Assembly (NCBI RefSeq): GCF_029892515.1
Contig: NZ_JARXVF010000004.1
Coordinates: forward strand, 186,001-250,000
DNA length: 64,000 bases
Reading direction: 5' to 3'
Source: Pseudaminobacter soli (ex Li et al. 2025)
GTDB lineage: Bacteria; Pseudomonadota; Alphaproteobacteria; Rhizobiales; Rhizobiaceae
The notes beneath the pieces are model-generated. The model ran no database searches and was not told where the DNA came from. It saw only the letters and a list, made by a program, of their open reading frames with translations. The translations under genes and the position numbers were made by a program. Shown piece after piece: positions 1 through 8,102 of the stretch. Every line of letters starts with the position of its first letter. Position 1 is the first letter of the stretch.

Positions 1-103
1 TCGTGCCGCGCTCCAGGTCGTGCAGCACGACCTCCGCATGGGGTTTGAGCAACAAGGCAAGCGCGTCTGCAATCGCGACATAGGATTCAAGTGCGTGGGG
101 CAT
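1..103 (-). CDS. YheO/PAS-type transcriptional regulator, N-terminal fragment cut by window edge
   Basis: Only the first 34 codons are inside the window, read leftward from an ATG at 103. The peptide begins MPHALESYVAIADALALLL and continues with KPHAEVVLHDLERGT. The pattern 'ALAxLLxPHAEVVLHDL' is typical of the PAS-like N-terminal domain of YheO-family helix-turn-helix regulators (family knowledge). The DNA-binding part would lie outside the window. It is divergent from the metallo-hydrolase at 438, which may be its target (inference). A palindrome lies 29 bases upstream of its start. Confidence 0.6.
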   Translation of the reverse strand, partial: MPHALESYVAIADALALLLKPHAEVVLHDLERGT

Positions 104-131
104 AAGGCGCTTATCGCGCGCTAGAGACAAT

Positions 132-148
132 TTGTCAATATTTGACAA
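132..148. promoter_or_regulatory. Palindrome TTGTCAA-N3-TTGACAA, candidate operator
   Basis: A perfect 7-bp inverted repeat with a 3-bp spacer lies in an AT-rich stretch just upstream of the YheO-type regulator start at 103. A further TCAA half-site follows at 152-155. Position and symmetry suggest an operator for the regulator itself or for the divergent gene at 438. No binding evidence is available. Confidence 0.4.
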
Positions 149-437
149 TTCGTCAAGGCATCTTGGTCTGCCCGACGAGTGATCCGGGTTTAGTGCATGC
201 TGGATCTGACTGCCTGCCGGATCGAGCAGGAAGTGCCAAGAGCCGTCATCGCGCTATTCAGACGTCACGATTGGGCCGTGTGCGGACCGTCCGGTTCTGG
301 GGCAGTGCTGCCAGAATGCTGCCGGGCCGCTACGACCCATAGCCGACTTCATCTGTCAGCATACCGCCCTATGCTGACTTGCATCGGCGTACAGCAGTGC
401 TAAGTGCGCTCGGCACAGTTGCGGCCGAGGATTGCAT
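149..437. other. Intergenic region, nothing recognised
   Basis: This is the divergent gap between the YheO-type regulator and the metallo-hydrolase. Short overlapping open frames exist but none has a ribosome site or recognisable protein. It presumably holds both promoters. Confidence 0.3.
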
Positions 438-1703
438 ATGAGTCAGGACCCGTTTTTCGAGCGGCTCTGGAATGGCAGTGCCCAGATGGAAGAATGGACC
501 GCTGCGGTTTCGCACGGCGCCATTACCCATGTCGCCGAGAACATCATTACGGTCCATACCACCTACTTCTGCGGCAGCGTGACAGCCATCCGAACCTCCG
601 AAGGGTTGGTTCTAATCGACACCGCTAAGCCGGAGACCGCCAGGCAGACCCTCGATGTCGTGCGCTCCTGGGACAACAGCCCGATCCACACCGTCATCTT
701 CACCCACGGTCACATCGACCACACGAGCGGCATCACCGTCATTGACGAGGAGGCCGATGCAAGAGGGGTTGCACGACCGCGCATCATCGCGCACCGCAAC
801 TTGAAACGGCGGATGGATCGATACGAGGCATCACACGGCTTCAACAGCATCGTGCAGGGCCAGCAGTTCAATATGCCCGGCTACGTCTATCCAATCGGCC
901 AGCGGCGCCCGGATGAGGTCTACGACGACACCTTGGCCCTCTCCATCGGTGGAGAGCGGTTCGATCTCTTCCATGGTCGCGGAGAAACGGACGACGCCAC
1001 CTTCGTTTGGCTACCTGAACGGCGCGTTCTGGCGAGTGGTGATTTCGTGATCTGGGTGTTCCCCAACGCCGGCAATCCGCGCAAGGTACAGCGCTACACG
1101 GCGGAATGGGCTGTCGCGCTCCGGCAGATGGAGCAGCTCAAACCCGCAATCCTTATCCCCGGCCATGGTCCGGTCGTTTTTGGCGAGGAGCGCGCAACGC
1201 AGATGTTGCGGGATGGCGCCGAAGCGCTCGAGCATCTGGTGCGCGGGACGCTCGCGCTGATGAACAAGGGCGCCACGCTCGACGATGTTCTGCGATCGGT
1301 GAAGGTGCCGGCCGAATTTCTCGCAAAGCCCTACCTGCTCCCGAAATATGATGACCCGGAATTCCTGGTCCGGAGCATCTATCACTTTTACGCCGGCTGG
1401 TTTGATGGCAACCCGGCGCATCTCAAGCCTGCCCCGGCAACAGATCTCGCTCTGGAACTGGCCGGTCTCGTCGGCGGCGCAAGAAAACTGGCCGAACGAG
1501 CAGCCGCCTTGTCCGAGGCCGGGCAATCTCGCCTCGCCGTCCAGCTCGTCGAGTTCGCGCATGCGGCAGCCCCCGACGACCAGAGCATTCAAGTCATGCG
1601 CGCCGCGGTTCTCCGAACGTGCATTGAAAGCGAGAGCTCACTGATGGGCAAAGCCTTCCTCGCCGTCTACGAACGCGAGGCGGAGCAGCGAGCCAAGGGC
1701 TGA
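438..1703 (+). CDS. Metallo-beta-lactamase-fold hydrolase, SdsA-like, without SCP2-like domain
   Basis: The protein is about 421 residues. The metal-binding signature THGHIDH lies near residues 89-95, in a typical MBL-fold N-terminal half. From about residue 300 the sequence (YDDPEFLVRSIYHFYAGWFDGNPAHLKP) matches the alkyl-sulfatase dimerisation domain of SdsA-type enzymes. Full alkyl sulfatases are about 650 residues and end in an SCP2-like sterol-carrier domain, which is absent here. The substrate may therefore differ from alkyl sulfates. No signal peptide is evident. ATG 438 is preferred because GAGG at 427-430 is 7 bases upstream; a TTG at 432 would be too close to it. The gene stands alone, divergent from the YheO-type regulator. 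Confidence 0.8.
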   Translation: MSQDPFFERLWNGSAQMEEWTAAVSHGAITHVAENIITVHTTYFCGSVTAIRTSEGLVLIDTAKPETARQTLDVVRSWDNSPIHTVIFTHGHIDHTSGITVIDEEADARGVARPRIIAHRNLKRRMDRYEASHGFNSIVQGQQFNMPGYVYPIGQRRPDEVYDDTLALSIGGERFDLFHGRGETDDATFVWLPERRVLASGDFVIWVFPNAGNPRKVQRYTAEWAVALRQMEQLKPAILIPGHGPVVFGEERATQMLRDGAEALEHLVRGTLALMNKGATLDDVLRSVKVPAEFLAKPYLLPKYDDPEFLVRSIYHFYAGWFDGNPAHLKPAPATDLALELAGLVGGARKLAERAAALSEAGQSRLAVQLVEFAHAAAPDDQSIQVMRAAVLRTCIESESSLMGKAFLAVYEREAEQRAKG

Positions 1704-2133
1704 GCGTCGTCTTCCCACCCTGTGCGCGAGACTAGATCTAGAATGAGCCCTAAGCCGGCTGTGGCCTGAAACGCAGAGCCCGTCGTCTCGGGCGAGACGA
1801 CGACGTGACGACCTCAATACCGCTGAAGCGCCGACGGACGCTACCGCCAGCTTGATCTTGCGCTCGTGGCTGTCAGCACGCAATTCCATCACGCACTTCT
1901 AATATAGGCGTGCGTTGTGCTGCCTAGGCTAACGCATTAGCGCAGGTGGCATCGTTTCATAGCCAAGGATGGTATGCAGATCGTCTTGCCAAACCCCAAT
2001 GCGCAAAAGAGCCCGCCCCGGAGACCAGAGCGAGCCCTTCATGTGGGCGAAGATGGATCATTCGCACGGGCAGTTTAGTCCAAGCCAAAACACGTGTCAG
2101 GTCGGGGAAAACGGCGGGCTTAAACAGGAAAGA
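1704..2133. other. Intergenic region, nothing recognised
   Basis: This stretch follows the metallo-hydrolase and precedes the recombinase-tail scar. No ribosome-site-supported gene, RNA or clear repeat was found. Confidence 0.3.
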
Positions 2134-2161
2134 GGCGGCCCAGATCGGAACCGGGGCCGCC
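2134..2161. terminator. Hairpin downstream of recombinase tail copy 1
   Basis: GGCGGCCC (2134-2141) pairs with GGGCCGCC (2154-2161) across a 12-base loop. On the minus strand it follows the recombinase stop codon. Each of the three recombinase tails in the window has a hairpin at this position with a different stem sequence, which supports a role in termination. Confidence 0.4.
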
Positions 2162-2171
2162 ACGATAGTCA

Positions 2172-2312
2172 GATTTCAGTTCCCTCTGCGAGGGTCAGCG
2201 CATCTTCGATGTCCACGCCGAGGTATCGAACGGTGTTTTCAATCTTGGTGTGGCCGAGCAGGATTTGCACGGCTCGAAGATTGCCGGTCACTTTGTAGAT
2301 GATCGAAGCCTT
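2172..2312 (-). pseudogene. Tyrosine recombinase C-terminal tail (scar copy 1)
   Basis: The minus strand encodes a C-terminal piece reading about KTKASIIYKVTGNLRAVQILLGH, then the NTVRYLGV tyrosine region and the stop. It is nearly identical to the last ~45 residues of the intact recombinase at 22706-23338. Homology breaks inside the HSLRR motif, and everything upstream, including the first catalytic arginine, is missing. The same tail with almost the same breakpoint recurs at 27757-27905. The plus-strand methyltransferase fragment begins right at the break. Confidence 0.75.
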
Positions 2313-2747
2313 GGTCTTATGTTCTTTCCTGACCCCGTCCGAGCGTTCAGTAATCTGCGGCGCATGCTTCGTCCTGGCGGTCGGACCGGCTTCGTCTGCT
2401 GGCGATCAATTCGGGAAAACGAGTTGGATTTCGTTCCGCTTGAAGCAGCGGGGCTGGCGTCGGGTGATGCCTCGCATGTCAGCTTCGAGCAGCTTTGCTT
2501 CATTAAGGAAGTTCTTCGTACGGCGGGCTTTGATCAAATCAAAATCGGCCCGCTCGACGCTGAAGTCTCGTGCGGGGACATCGACAAGACGCTGGAAGTG
2601 GTCACCCAAGTCGGGGCGCTTGGGAAGACCCCGGAGGTGCGCCCGTTTATAGAACCACGGGTCCGAGCGGTTCTTGTAGAGCGAGCGAATTCAGGACGGG
2701 TCAGCCTGAAGGCCGCAACATGGATCGTCACCGCGTCCAAGGCATAA
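2313..2747 (+). pseudogene. SAM-dependent methyltransferase, C-terminal fragment
   Basis: The frame reads SLGLMFFPDPVRAFSNLRR, then MLRPGGRTGFVCWRS, and continues to a stop at 2747. 'MFFPDP..AF.NLRRMLRPGGR' is the motif IV-VI region of class I SAM-dependent methyltransferases. The SAM-binding glycine loop and everything before it are absent; the frame runs back into antisense recombinase sequence. It is a 3' remnant fused at a recombination scar. No upstream ribosome site is available, so it is unlikely to be translated. Confidence 0.7.
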
Positions 2748-2853
2748 CGCGAGAAGCCGAACTGTCGCGCCATCCCTAGGCGGGAAGCAGGCTGTCCGCT
2801 TCCCACCCATCTTGGCCGTTGCGCTAAAAACTGCCAAGCTGACCTCTGAAGTT

Positions 2854-3456
2854 CTACGGATTTTGTCTCGGCAATACGAACTCGACGCGCCGGTTCAACG
2901 CACGCCCACCCGGATTGTCCGCGCCGCTTTCCAGTGTATTTGGTGCGATCGGGCGTGTGTCACCAAGGCCTTTGACTGACAGTCGCGCTTTGTCTGTTCC
3001 ATGCGCAGCTAGCCATTCCGCAACAGCATTTGCCCGTTTGAGGGACAATTCCTTGTTGTAACGGGCCGGGCCTTTGGAGTCGGTATGCCCCTCGATAGTG
3101 ATCAACCCCGCTGGAACTGATGTGATCAAGCGGAGGATATCACCGAGGGTCGGTTCGGCAGATGCCTGGATGTTCGCTTTATCGAATTCGAACAGGACAT
3201 CGCCCATCATGGACACCCTGACGGCCAGTTCGTCTCGGCGTACCGATAGGGCACTGTTTTGGGCGGCAAGCCCATCGGCCCGCGCTGACAAATCCGATAT
3301 GGTGACGCCCAGATCTGATGGAAGGCCCTTCAGGTCCAGAACCTTGGCCTTGAGATCACGGATTTCACTTTTGTACGGACCTTCCTCCGCGGATGAAAAA
3401 CCTGTGCCGGCGACTAGAACGGCTAGCACGAGGGCGTACTTGCTTGCCCTGGACAT
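2854..3456 (-). CDS. OmpA-family outer-membrane/peptidoglycan-associated protein
   Basis: 200 residues with an N-terminal signal peptide (about residues 1-23, cleavage near SSAEE). A heptad-like segment at about 30-85 (LKAKVLDLKGLPSDL...) suggests a coiled coil. The C-terminal OmpA domain (about 88-198) contains TIEGHTDSKGPARYNKELS followed by LKRANAVAEWL and the final NRRVEF, which bind meso-diaminopimelate in this family. It has no beta-barrel, so it is probably a periplasmic or lipoprotein-like peptidoglycan anchor. It starts 2 bases after the stop of the gene at 3459-3971, so the two are almost certainly co-transcribed. Confidence 0.85.
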   Translation of the reverse strand: MSRASKYALVLAVLVAGTGFSSAEEGPYKSEIRDLKAKVLDLKGLPSDLGVTISDLSARADGLAAQNSALSVRRDELAVRVSMMGDVLFEFDKANIQASAEPTLGDILRLITSVPAGLITIEGHTDSKGPARYNKELSLKRANAVAEWLAAHGTDKARLSVKGLGDTRPIAPNTLESGADNPGGRALNRRVEFVLPRQNP

Positions 3457-3458
3457 TG

Positions 3459-3971
3459 TTATCGATCAGTGATTCTGATCGCGTCGAGTGTCTCGACACC
3501 GGGGATCGTCAGCGATACCTCCGTAATGTCCTTTGGCGGAGCGGGAAATCTGCCGTGCCAGGAGCCAGCGGTTGGGGAATCTTTTGCTGTCTTGATGACA
3601 AGGTAAGGGTTTGTCAGCGGCTGGTCATTGCTGTCCGTCAGCAACAGATGTTTCTTGTTGCCGGCAAGAACATAAAAGCTGTTCTCGTAGTCGCTTTTAC
3701 TGATTGAATCATAGATTCTTTCGAGTTTGCCTGCGACGAGAGGCCTGAAGCGCATTTTGATCGTTAGAATGTCGCCGTGCCGGATCGCCTCAACAACTTG
3801 GGCCTCGGCGACGCCTCCGTTGGTCATGCCAACGGCCAACGGCTCGGCGGCGGAGATCTCCGCCTGTGTCTGGGCGGATGCAGTATGCGAAAGTCCTGTG
3901 ATCGCCAGGACAGCACTAAAAACCGAGGTTGCGACGGCAATTCTAATTGGATTCACAATACCAATCCCCAT
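3459..3971 (-). CDS. Secreted protein of unknown function, operon with OmpA-family gene
   Basis: About 170 residues from ATG 3971 (an in-frame ATG at 4001 would add 10 residues ahead of the signal). A signal peptide ends near HTASAQT. The mature part is beta-rich, with the phrases GDILTIKMRFRPL, YVLAGNKKHLLLTDSND and ITEVSLTIPGVETLDAIRI. This looks like an immunoglobulin-like or DUF4352-like extracellular domain, but I do not recognise the family. It is directly upstream of the OmpA-domain gene. In other proteobacteria secreted proteins next to OmpA-domain genes act in the envelope; that role here is inference. Confidence 0.65.
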   Translation of the reverse strand: MGIGIVNPIRIAVATSVFSAVLAITGLSHTASAQTQAEISAAEPLAVGMTNGGVAEAQVVEAIRHGDILTIKMRFRPLVAGKLERIYDSISKSDYENSFYVLAGNKKHLLLTDSNDQPLTNPYLVIKTAKDSPTAGSWHGRFPAPPKDITEVSLTIPGVETLDAIRITDR

Positions 3972-4786
3972 TTCAAAAAAGGGATAGGTAGCCCACTTCA
4001 ATCATGAAGCGGAAATCTCATTTACTCGCAAAGTGTCACACTGATTGATCGCGGACCGACCGAAAGCTCGCAGAGGTACCACACCCGTGCATGGATAGCC
4101 TAATCCCGAAGAATCGTTGTGATGGCGTAGGGTGTGCGCCTATATGTAGGTCATGTTCGCGATGGCAGGCGCATTGACTGCCGTTGGCGACTGGGTGCGC
4201 GGGACAGCGTAGCCGCAAGACGCAATGACGCCACGTTTTCAGACTTGCTCCGAACGTCCGCTTTTTTTTGGATCGCCCAAAGGCAAGCGACGTCTGCAAT
4301 GGGCGCAGTACAGACCGTCAAGCTAGGGCCGGAAGCTGTCAGTCCGCTATCGGAACAGATTTGGCTGAAGCAGATATTCTCCAGACGCCCCATCTCGGAC
4401 GTAACCATCTGTCCGCCTATGATGGGAGGGTTTCGGTGGCTGGCCGCGAACCTCTTCGCAGGGACATCGCGGGGAAAGAGGTCGGAGCGTATGCATACCA
4501 CGACCGCAATTGGCGGCATCACTGCCCTGCATGGGAGCCACAATCCCAGCCCCCCGCTTTCCGCCGATACCGCTCATAAATGGCTCACCGACATCCCCGT
4601 CGGCGTGAGCCAGAAGCAAGCCTGCCACCTGCTCCAGATGCGGCAGATGGCAGATTGGCGACGCCCGAAATGCTAGCATGCCCTCGATTCGCGTAACAAA
4701 CCTGTTGATTTGGATATCCTGCTGGCTCAGCGCGGTCAGATTTGGTCTGGATATTGATTAGCTGGCCATCGTCGGGGGACCCATCA
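3972..4786. other. Intergenic region with a dispersed repeat, no gene recognised
   Basis: Several overlapping frames are open here but none has a recognisable product or ribosome site. The stretch contains a ~62-bp repeat (4344-4405) shared with 45866-45928. A fragment near 4258-4310 beginning GTCCGCTT resembles the start of the dispersed mosaic repeat found elsewhere in the window. Confidence 0.35.
4344..4405. repeat. Dispersed repeat, copy A (pair with 45866-45928)
   Basis: The segment around CGGAACAGATTTGGCTGAAG and ending CCCATCTCGGACGTAACC recurs with few substitutions at 45866-45928. Neither copy lies in a recognised gene. Its origin is unknown. Confidence 0.6.
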
Positions 4787-5521
4787 ATGAAGCTTCTGCT
4801 GCCGCTACTTTTGGCCTTTGTCGGTTGCGGCATGTCGAGTGCATCGGCCGCCTGCCTCGAAATCTCGGAAGATCAGCAGCTCGAGGTAACGGGCGATCTC
4901 TCCCGCCCAATCTTTGCTGGTCCGCCGAACTACACGGATGTCCGCCAAGGAGATGCGCCCGAGCCAGCCTACATTCTGAAGCTGCACACACCGATCTGCG
5001 TTACGGGGGACGAATTTCTCGGAGACAATGCCAACGTCGATCGCATTCATCTCATCGATGACGGCAAGGTCCTGCGCCAATGGCTCGGCAAGTCCGTAAG
5101 CATTGTCGGAAAGAACATGTTCGGCGGTCACACTGGACATCACCATGCTCCCCTCCTCATGACTGTAGTCACGGCCGCAGCCCCCTCAAACCCCGTCGAC
5201 CCATCCGTCGCCATGACCACGGTCGAGGCCTTTTACTACGCTCTCGAGATCGGCGATGGCGCATCGGCTGCCATGAACATCGTTCCCGAGAAGCGCGGCA
5301 AGGGCCCACTGTCTGCCAAGGCTCTATCCGCTTTCTACGGCACGCTGAAACGGCCGCTTGCACTATTAAACGTCGCCCAGCTCGCCCCAAACCAGTTTCG
5401 GGCGCGTTACACCTTTGAGAGCCATAACGGAAAGGTTTGCGACGGCTCATCGGTGGTGACCACCAGACAGGAAGGCGATCTCAACTTGATCGATCGAATC
5501 CGCGCCGAGAACGGTTGTTAG
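4787..5521 (+). CDS. Secreted protein, DUF4431-like
   Basis: The protein is about 244 residues from ATG 4787. An upstream TTG at 4742 would put 15 residues ahead of an otherwise clean signal peptide (MKLLLPLLLAFVGCGMSSASA). The mature N-terminal half has the pattern CLEISEDQQLEVTGDLSRPIF...YILKLHTPICV, then KSVSIVGKNMFGGHTGHHHAPLLM, characteristic of the DUF4431 domain (small periplasmic proteins of unknown function). The His-rich GGHTGHHHAP could bind metal (inference). The C-terminal half (about 135-244) is a separate domain with a final disulfide-like C...C pair. It lies 7 bases before the Nudix gene on the same strand. Confidence 0.7.
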   Translation: MKLLLPLLLAFVGCGMSSASAACLEISEDQQLEVTGDLSRPIFAGPPNYTDVRQGDAPEPAYILKLHTPICVTGDEFLGDNANVDRIHLIDDGKVLRQWLGKSVSIVGKNMFGGHTGHHHAPLLMTVVTAAAPSNPVDPSVAMTTVEAFYYALEIGDGASAAMNIVPEKRGKGPLSAKALSAFYGTLKRPLALLNVAQLAPNQFRARYTFESHNGKVCDGSSVVTTRQEGDLNLIDRIRAENGC

Positions 5522-5528
5522 CGGCAAA

Positions 5529-6284
5529 ATGTTGACAACAGCCAAGCCTCATGAACGTGACGGCGGCCCGGGTCCAGCCTCGGCCCCGATCTATTACCAC
5601 CCGCGCCTGGGCGAAAAGGGCGAGCAGGTCCATGTCAAAAATCCAAGCCAAGCATCGGCACCCAGTACCTGGCACAACCCTGATGCCGTCGCCACGTTCG
5701 TGCCTGACGGAGACGCGCCGCTGTCGCTGCATGGCGTGCCTTTCCTGGCGTGGCGAGACCATCCACGCACTAACGAGGGTTGGGGACACGTCGACGGCGT
5801 GAACGAGGACTTGCACGAACCACCCTTTCACCCTCCCCGGGGTAAGAAGGCCGCCAGCGGCGTGGTCGTGGAAGAGCCGGACGGCCGCGTTTGGCTGATT
5901 GCGCCGACGAACCAGTTCGGCGGATATAAGGCCAGTTTCCCCAAGGGTACGGCCGAGCCCGCGCTGTCGCTGCAGGCCAACGCCATCAAGGAATGCTTCG
6001 AAGAGGCGGGCCTGCAAGTCGAGATCACCGGTTTCGTCGGTGACTTCGCCCGCACGACCTCAGTTGCCAGGCTCTATCGTGGCCGCCGTGTTGGCGGCAC
6101 ACCAACGGCAATGGGCTGGGAAAGCCAGGCGGTCCACCTTGTGCCGAAAGGTCATCTGTACGAATACTTGAACATGTGGAGCGACCACAAGGTCGCGGAA
6201 ATTATTGGTGCAGGTCCATCTCCGGATGTACAGAAAGGCCCTAAAATTCAACTTAGTGAGTGCCCTGCCGAGGTTCGCAAGTGA
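5529..6284 (+). CDS. Nudix hydrolase-like protein with N-terminal extension
   Basis: 251 residues. The first ~115 residues are an extension rich in Pro and His with no recognised domain. The Nudix-type fold spans about 115-215. The box reads GTAEPALSLQ then ANAIKECFEEAGL: the metal-binding core KECFEEAGL fits REUXEEXGU with Lys for Arg, but the first conserved Glu is Leu. Nudix enzymes cleave nucleoside diphosphates linked to another group; activity here is probable but not certain given that change. The stop overlaps the GTG start of the next gene by 4 bases, so the two are translationally coupled. The rho-independent terminator after the second gene closes the unit. Confidence 0.75.
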   Translation: MLTTAKPHERDGGPGPASAPIYYHPRLGEKGEQVHVKNPSQASAPSTWHNPDAVATFVPDGDAPLSLHGVPFLAWRDHPRTNEGWGHVDGVNEDLHEPPFHPPRGKKAASGVVVEEPDGRVWLIAPTNQFGGYKASFPKGTAEPALSLQANAIKECFEEAGLQVEITGFVGDFARTTSVARLYRGRRVGGTPTAMGWESQAVHLVPKGHLYEYLNMWSDHKVAEIIGAGPSPDVQKGPKIQLSECPAEVRK

Positions 6285-6535
6285 AGGCGCACATCGAACG
6301 CATCCGAGCCAACCTGGGAGAGCTGGGGGCGCTCGCCGACAAGACCGAGAAGGCCGAACGCGCGATCCTGCAGCGAGCCGAGGCCCGGCTCACCCAGGTA
6401 TCCAGCCTGATCGAGCGCGCCAGGCCCGGGGTTGAAGCGGCAGACGACGGCGGCCAGCAGCGCTATCTCGACCTGGTGGCTGAGCGGGGCCTGCTGCAAA
6501 CCGTCATTGCGAAGGCCCAGCAGGCCCTGGCATGA
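6281..6535 (+). CDS. Small coiled-coil protein coupled to Nudix gene
   Basis: 84 residues from GTG 6281, whose codon overlaps the Nudix stop (GTGA). The sequence is almost wholly helical and charged: HIERIRANLGELGALADKT, then KAERAILQRAEARLTQVSSL, consistent with a coiled coil over most of its length. No domain is recognised. Tight coupling to the Nudix gene suggests the two proteins act together, possibly as a complex or a regulator-enzyme pair (inference). Confidence 0.65.
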   Translation: MKAHIERIRANLGELGALADKTEKAERAILQRAEARLTQVSSLIERARPGVEAADDGGQQRYLDLVAERGLLQTVIAKAQQALA

Positions 6536-6561
6536 TCAGCCCGCTGTCGCAGGCGCTTTGA

Positions 6562-6583
6562 CCGCTCCCCGGAGCGGTTTTTC
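6562..6583 (+). terminator. Rho-independent terminator after the Nudix pair
   Basis: CCGCTCCCCGGAGCGG is a GC-rich self-complementary stem followed directly by TTTTT, 26 bases after the stop at 6535. Confidence 0.8.
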
Positions 6584-6629
6584 ATGCCTGCTATCGCAGC
6601 CCAGATCGTCGTGATGCCACAATTGGCGC

Positions 6630-7676
6630 ATGAACGATGGCCCGACCACGACCTCCGGCATGGGCACCCGCGATGTCTGCTTCCGGGCGGAAGGAAAATT
6701 TGCAGCCGGTAGCGTTGTCGTGCGCAAGGCACTGCGGCGATCGCAAGTGCTGCCGTTCTTCACCGCGTTGCCGCCCTGCCTGATCGGCATGGAAGCCTGC
6801 GGAACGTCCCATCATTGGGCGCGCGAACTGACCATGCTTGGGCACGAAGTTCGAATGATGCCGCCAGCCTACGTCAAACCCTATGTGAAGCGTGGCAAGA
6901 ACGATGCGGTGGACGCGGAAGCGATCTGCGAAGCGGTGACACGCCCGACCATGCGCTTCGTGGCGATGAAGTCGGCCGAGCAACAGGCGGCCCTGTCGCT
7001 TCACCGCACGCGCAATCTTCTGGTCAAGCAGCGCACGCAGCTCGTGAACATGATCCGTGGCCTGTTGGCCGAGTTCGGTATCGACATTCCGGAAGGTTTG
7101 GAGCGGGCGCTTGGGCTGGCGCGCCAGATCGCCGCGAAGGAAGCGGCGCCTGACGTCCCGGCAATGGCGATACAGATTCTCGATCTCCTGTGCGCGCAGG
7201 TGCTCGACACGCATGTCAGACTCCAAGCGATCGACCGTTCGATCGGTGCGCTGCAACGAGCCGATGACGTCGCACGACGTTTGTCGACGATCCCCGGCAT
7301 CGGCCCGGTCGGCGCCACGGCATTGGCAGCATCTGTTGCCGATCCGGGACAGTTCCGCTCGGGGCGAGAGTTTGCCGCCTGGCTCGGCCTGACACCGTCA
7401 CAAAACTCAAGCGGAGGCAAGGACCGGCTTGGTCGCATCACCAAGATGGGCGACCGGTATCTGCGAAAGCTGCTGGTGGTCGGGGCGACATCGTTGATCC
7501 GCCGGGCGCGATACAAACCGGAGACCGTGGATCCGCGGCTTGTCGCGTTGCTCGCCAGGAAGCCCGTGCGCGTGGCCAGTGTGGCCATGGCGAACAAGAT
7601 GGCCCGTGTCGTCTGGGCGATCATGGCTCGCGGGGAGACTTATCAATCCCGCCATATCCCGACGCTGGCGGGGTAA
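6630..7676 (+). CDS. IS110-family transposase, 5'-truncated and chimeric
   Basis: From about residue 26 ([16 protein letters not shown]) the protein is a standard IS110 transposase: RuvC-like DEDD domain (EACGTSHHWARELT, KRGKNDAVDAEAICEA), helical linker, then the C-terminal Transposase_20 domain (LSTIPGIGPVGATALAA, FAAWLGLTPSQNSSGG). The first ~25 residues come from unrelated flanking sequence, so the usual VGLDLAK start with the first catalytic Asp is missing. The frame is otherwise open to its stop. The enzyme is therefore probably inactive. A second, frameshifted copy at 51225-51810 keeps the missing N-terminus. The left end of this copy is lost; right-end noncoding sequence follows. Confidence 0.85.
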   Translation: MNDGPTTTSGMGTRDVCFRAEGKFAAGSVVVRKALRRSQVLPFFTALPPCLIGMEACGTSHHWARELTMLGHEVRMMPPAYVKPYVKRGKNDAVDAEAICEAVTRPTMRFVAMKSAEQQAALSLHRTRNLLVKQRTQLVNMIRGLLAEFGIDIPEGLERALGLARQIAAKEAAPDVPAMAIQILDLLCAQVLDTHVRLQAIDRSIGALQRADDVARRLSTIPGIGPVGATALAASVADPGQFRSGREFAAWLGLTPSQNSSGGKDRLGRITKMGDRYLRKLLVVGATSLIRRARYKPETVDPRLVALLARKPVRVASVAMANKMARVVWAIMARGETYQSRHIPTLAG

Positions 7677-7965
7677 GGTTAGGAAGAAGCTGAGACCTCG
7701 GCCGCAGAAAACAGATCGAGCCGATCAATCGGCTCCATGAGGTTGTGAGAGCGACGCGACGTGATGGCGAGACCGGTCAGGCCGGAAACAGGGACAACCC
7801 ACCGACAGTCCGAGGCATCATAGCCTGACAAGCAGATTGGGACCTTGTTCGCCGACCCCATCAGGGCCAGCAGTCTCGAATGGCTGCATCAACAGGCCGG
7901 ACAGAAGACTGAACCCGACCAATGCGCCAAAACGCCGAATTACCTCTTGCAATGCGGGAGCCATC
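7677..7965 (+). mobile_element. IS110 right-end noncoding segment
   Basis: About 290 bases downstream of the transposase carry no gene. They end near GGAGCCATC (7957-7965) followed by CACAGA, the same motif that borders the IS110 left-end copies at 45786-45857 and 51815-51875. I take this as the right terminus of the element; the exact end is an inference. Confidence 0.45.
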
Positions 7966-8102
7966 CACAGAAGACAGTCAGGTTACGGGAGCTACACGGC
8001 TAAAGCGGTCCTTCTGGTGCCGACCGGTTACGGTCATCCGCGATCAGCATGGCGGCGAGAGGCAGGCCGCGGTTGAGCGTAATGCTGGAAGACATCTCAT
8101 CC

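Noticed and set aside
2250-2747. 165-codon frame as an intact methyltransferase
   Set aside because: Its first part is antisense recombinase sequence; only the C-terminal part is methyltransferase.
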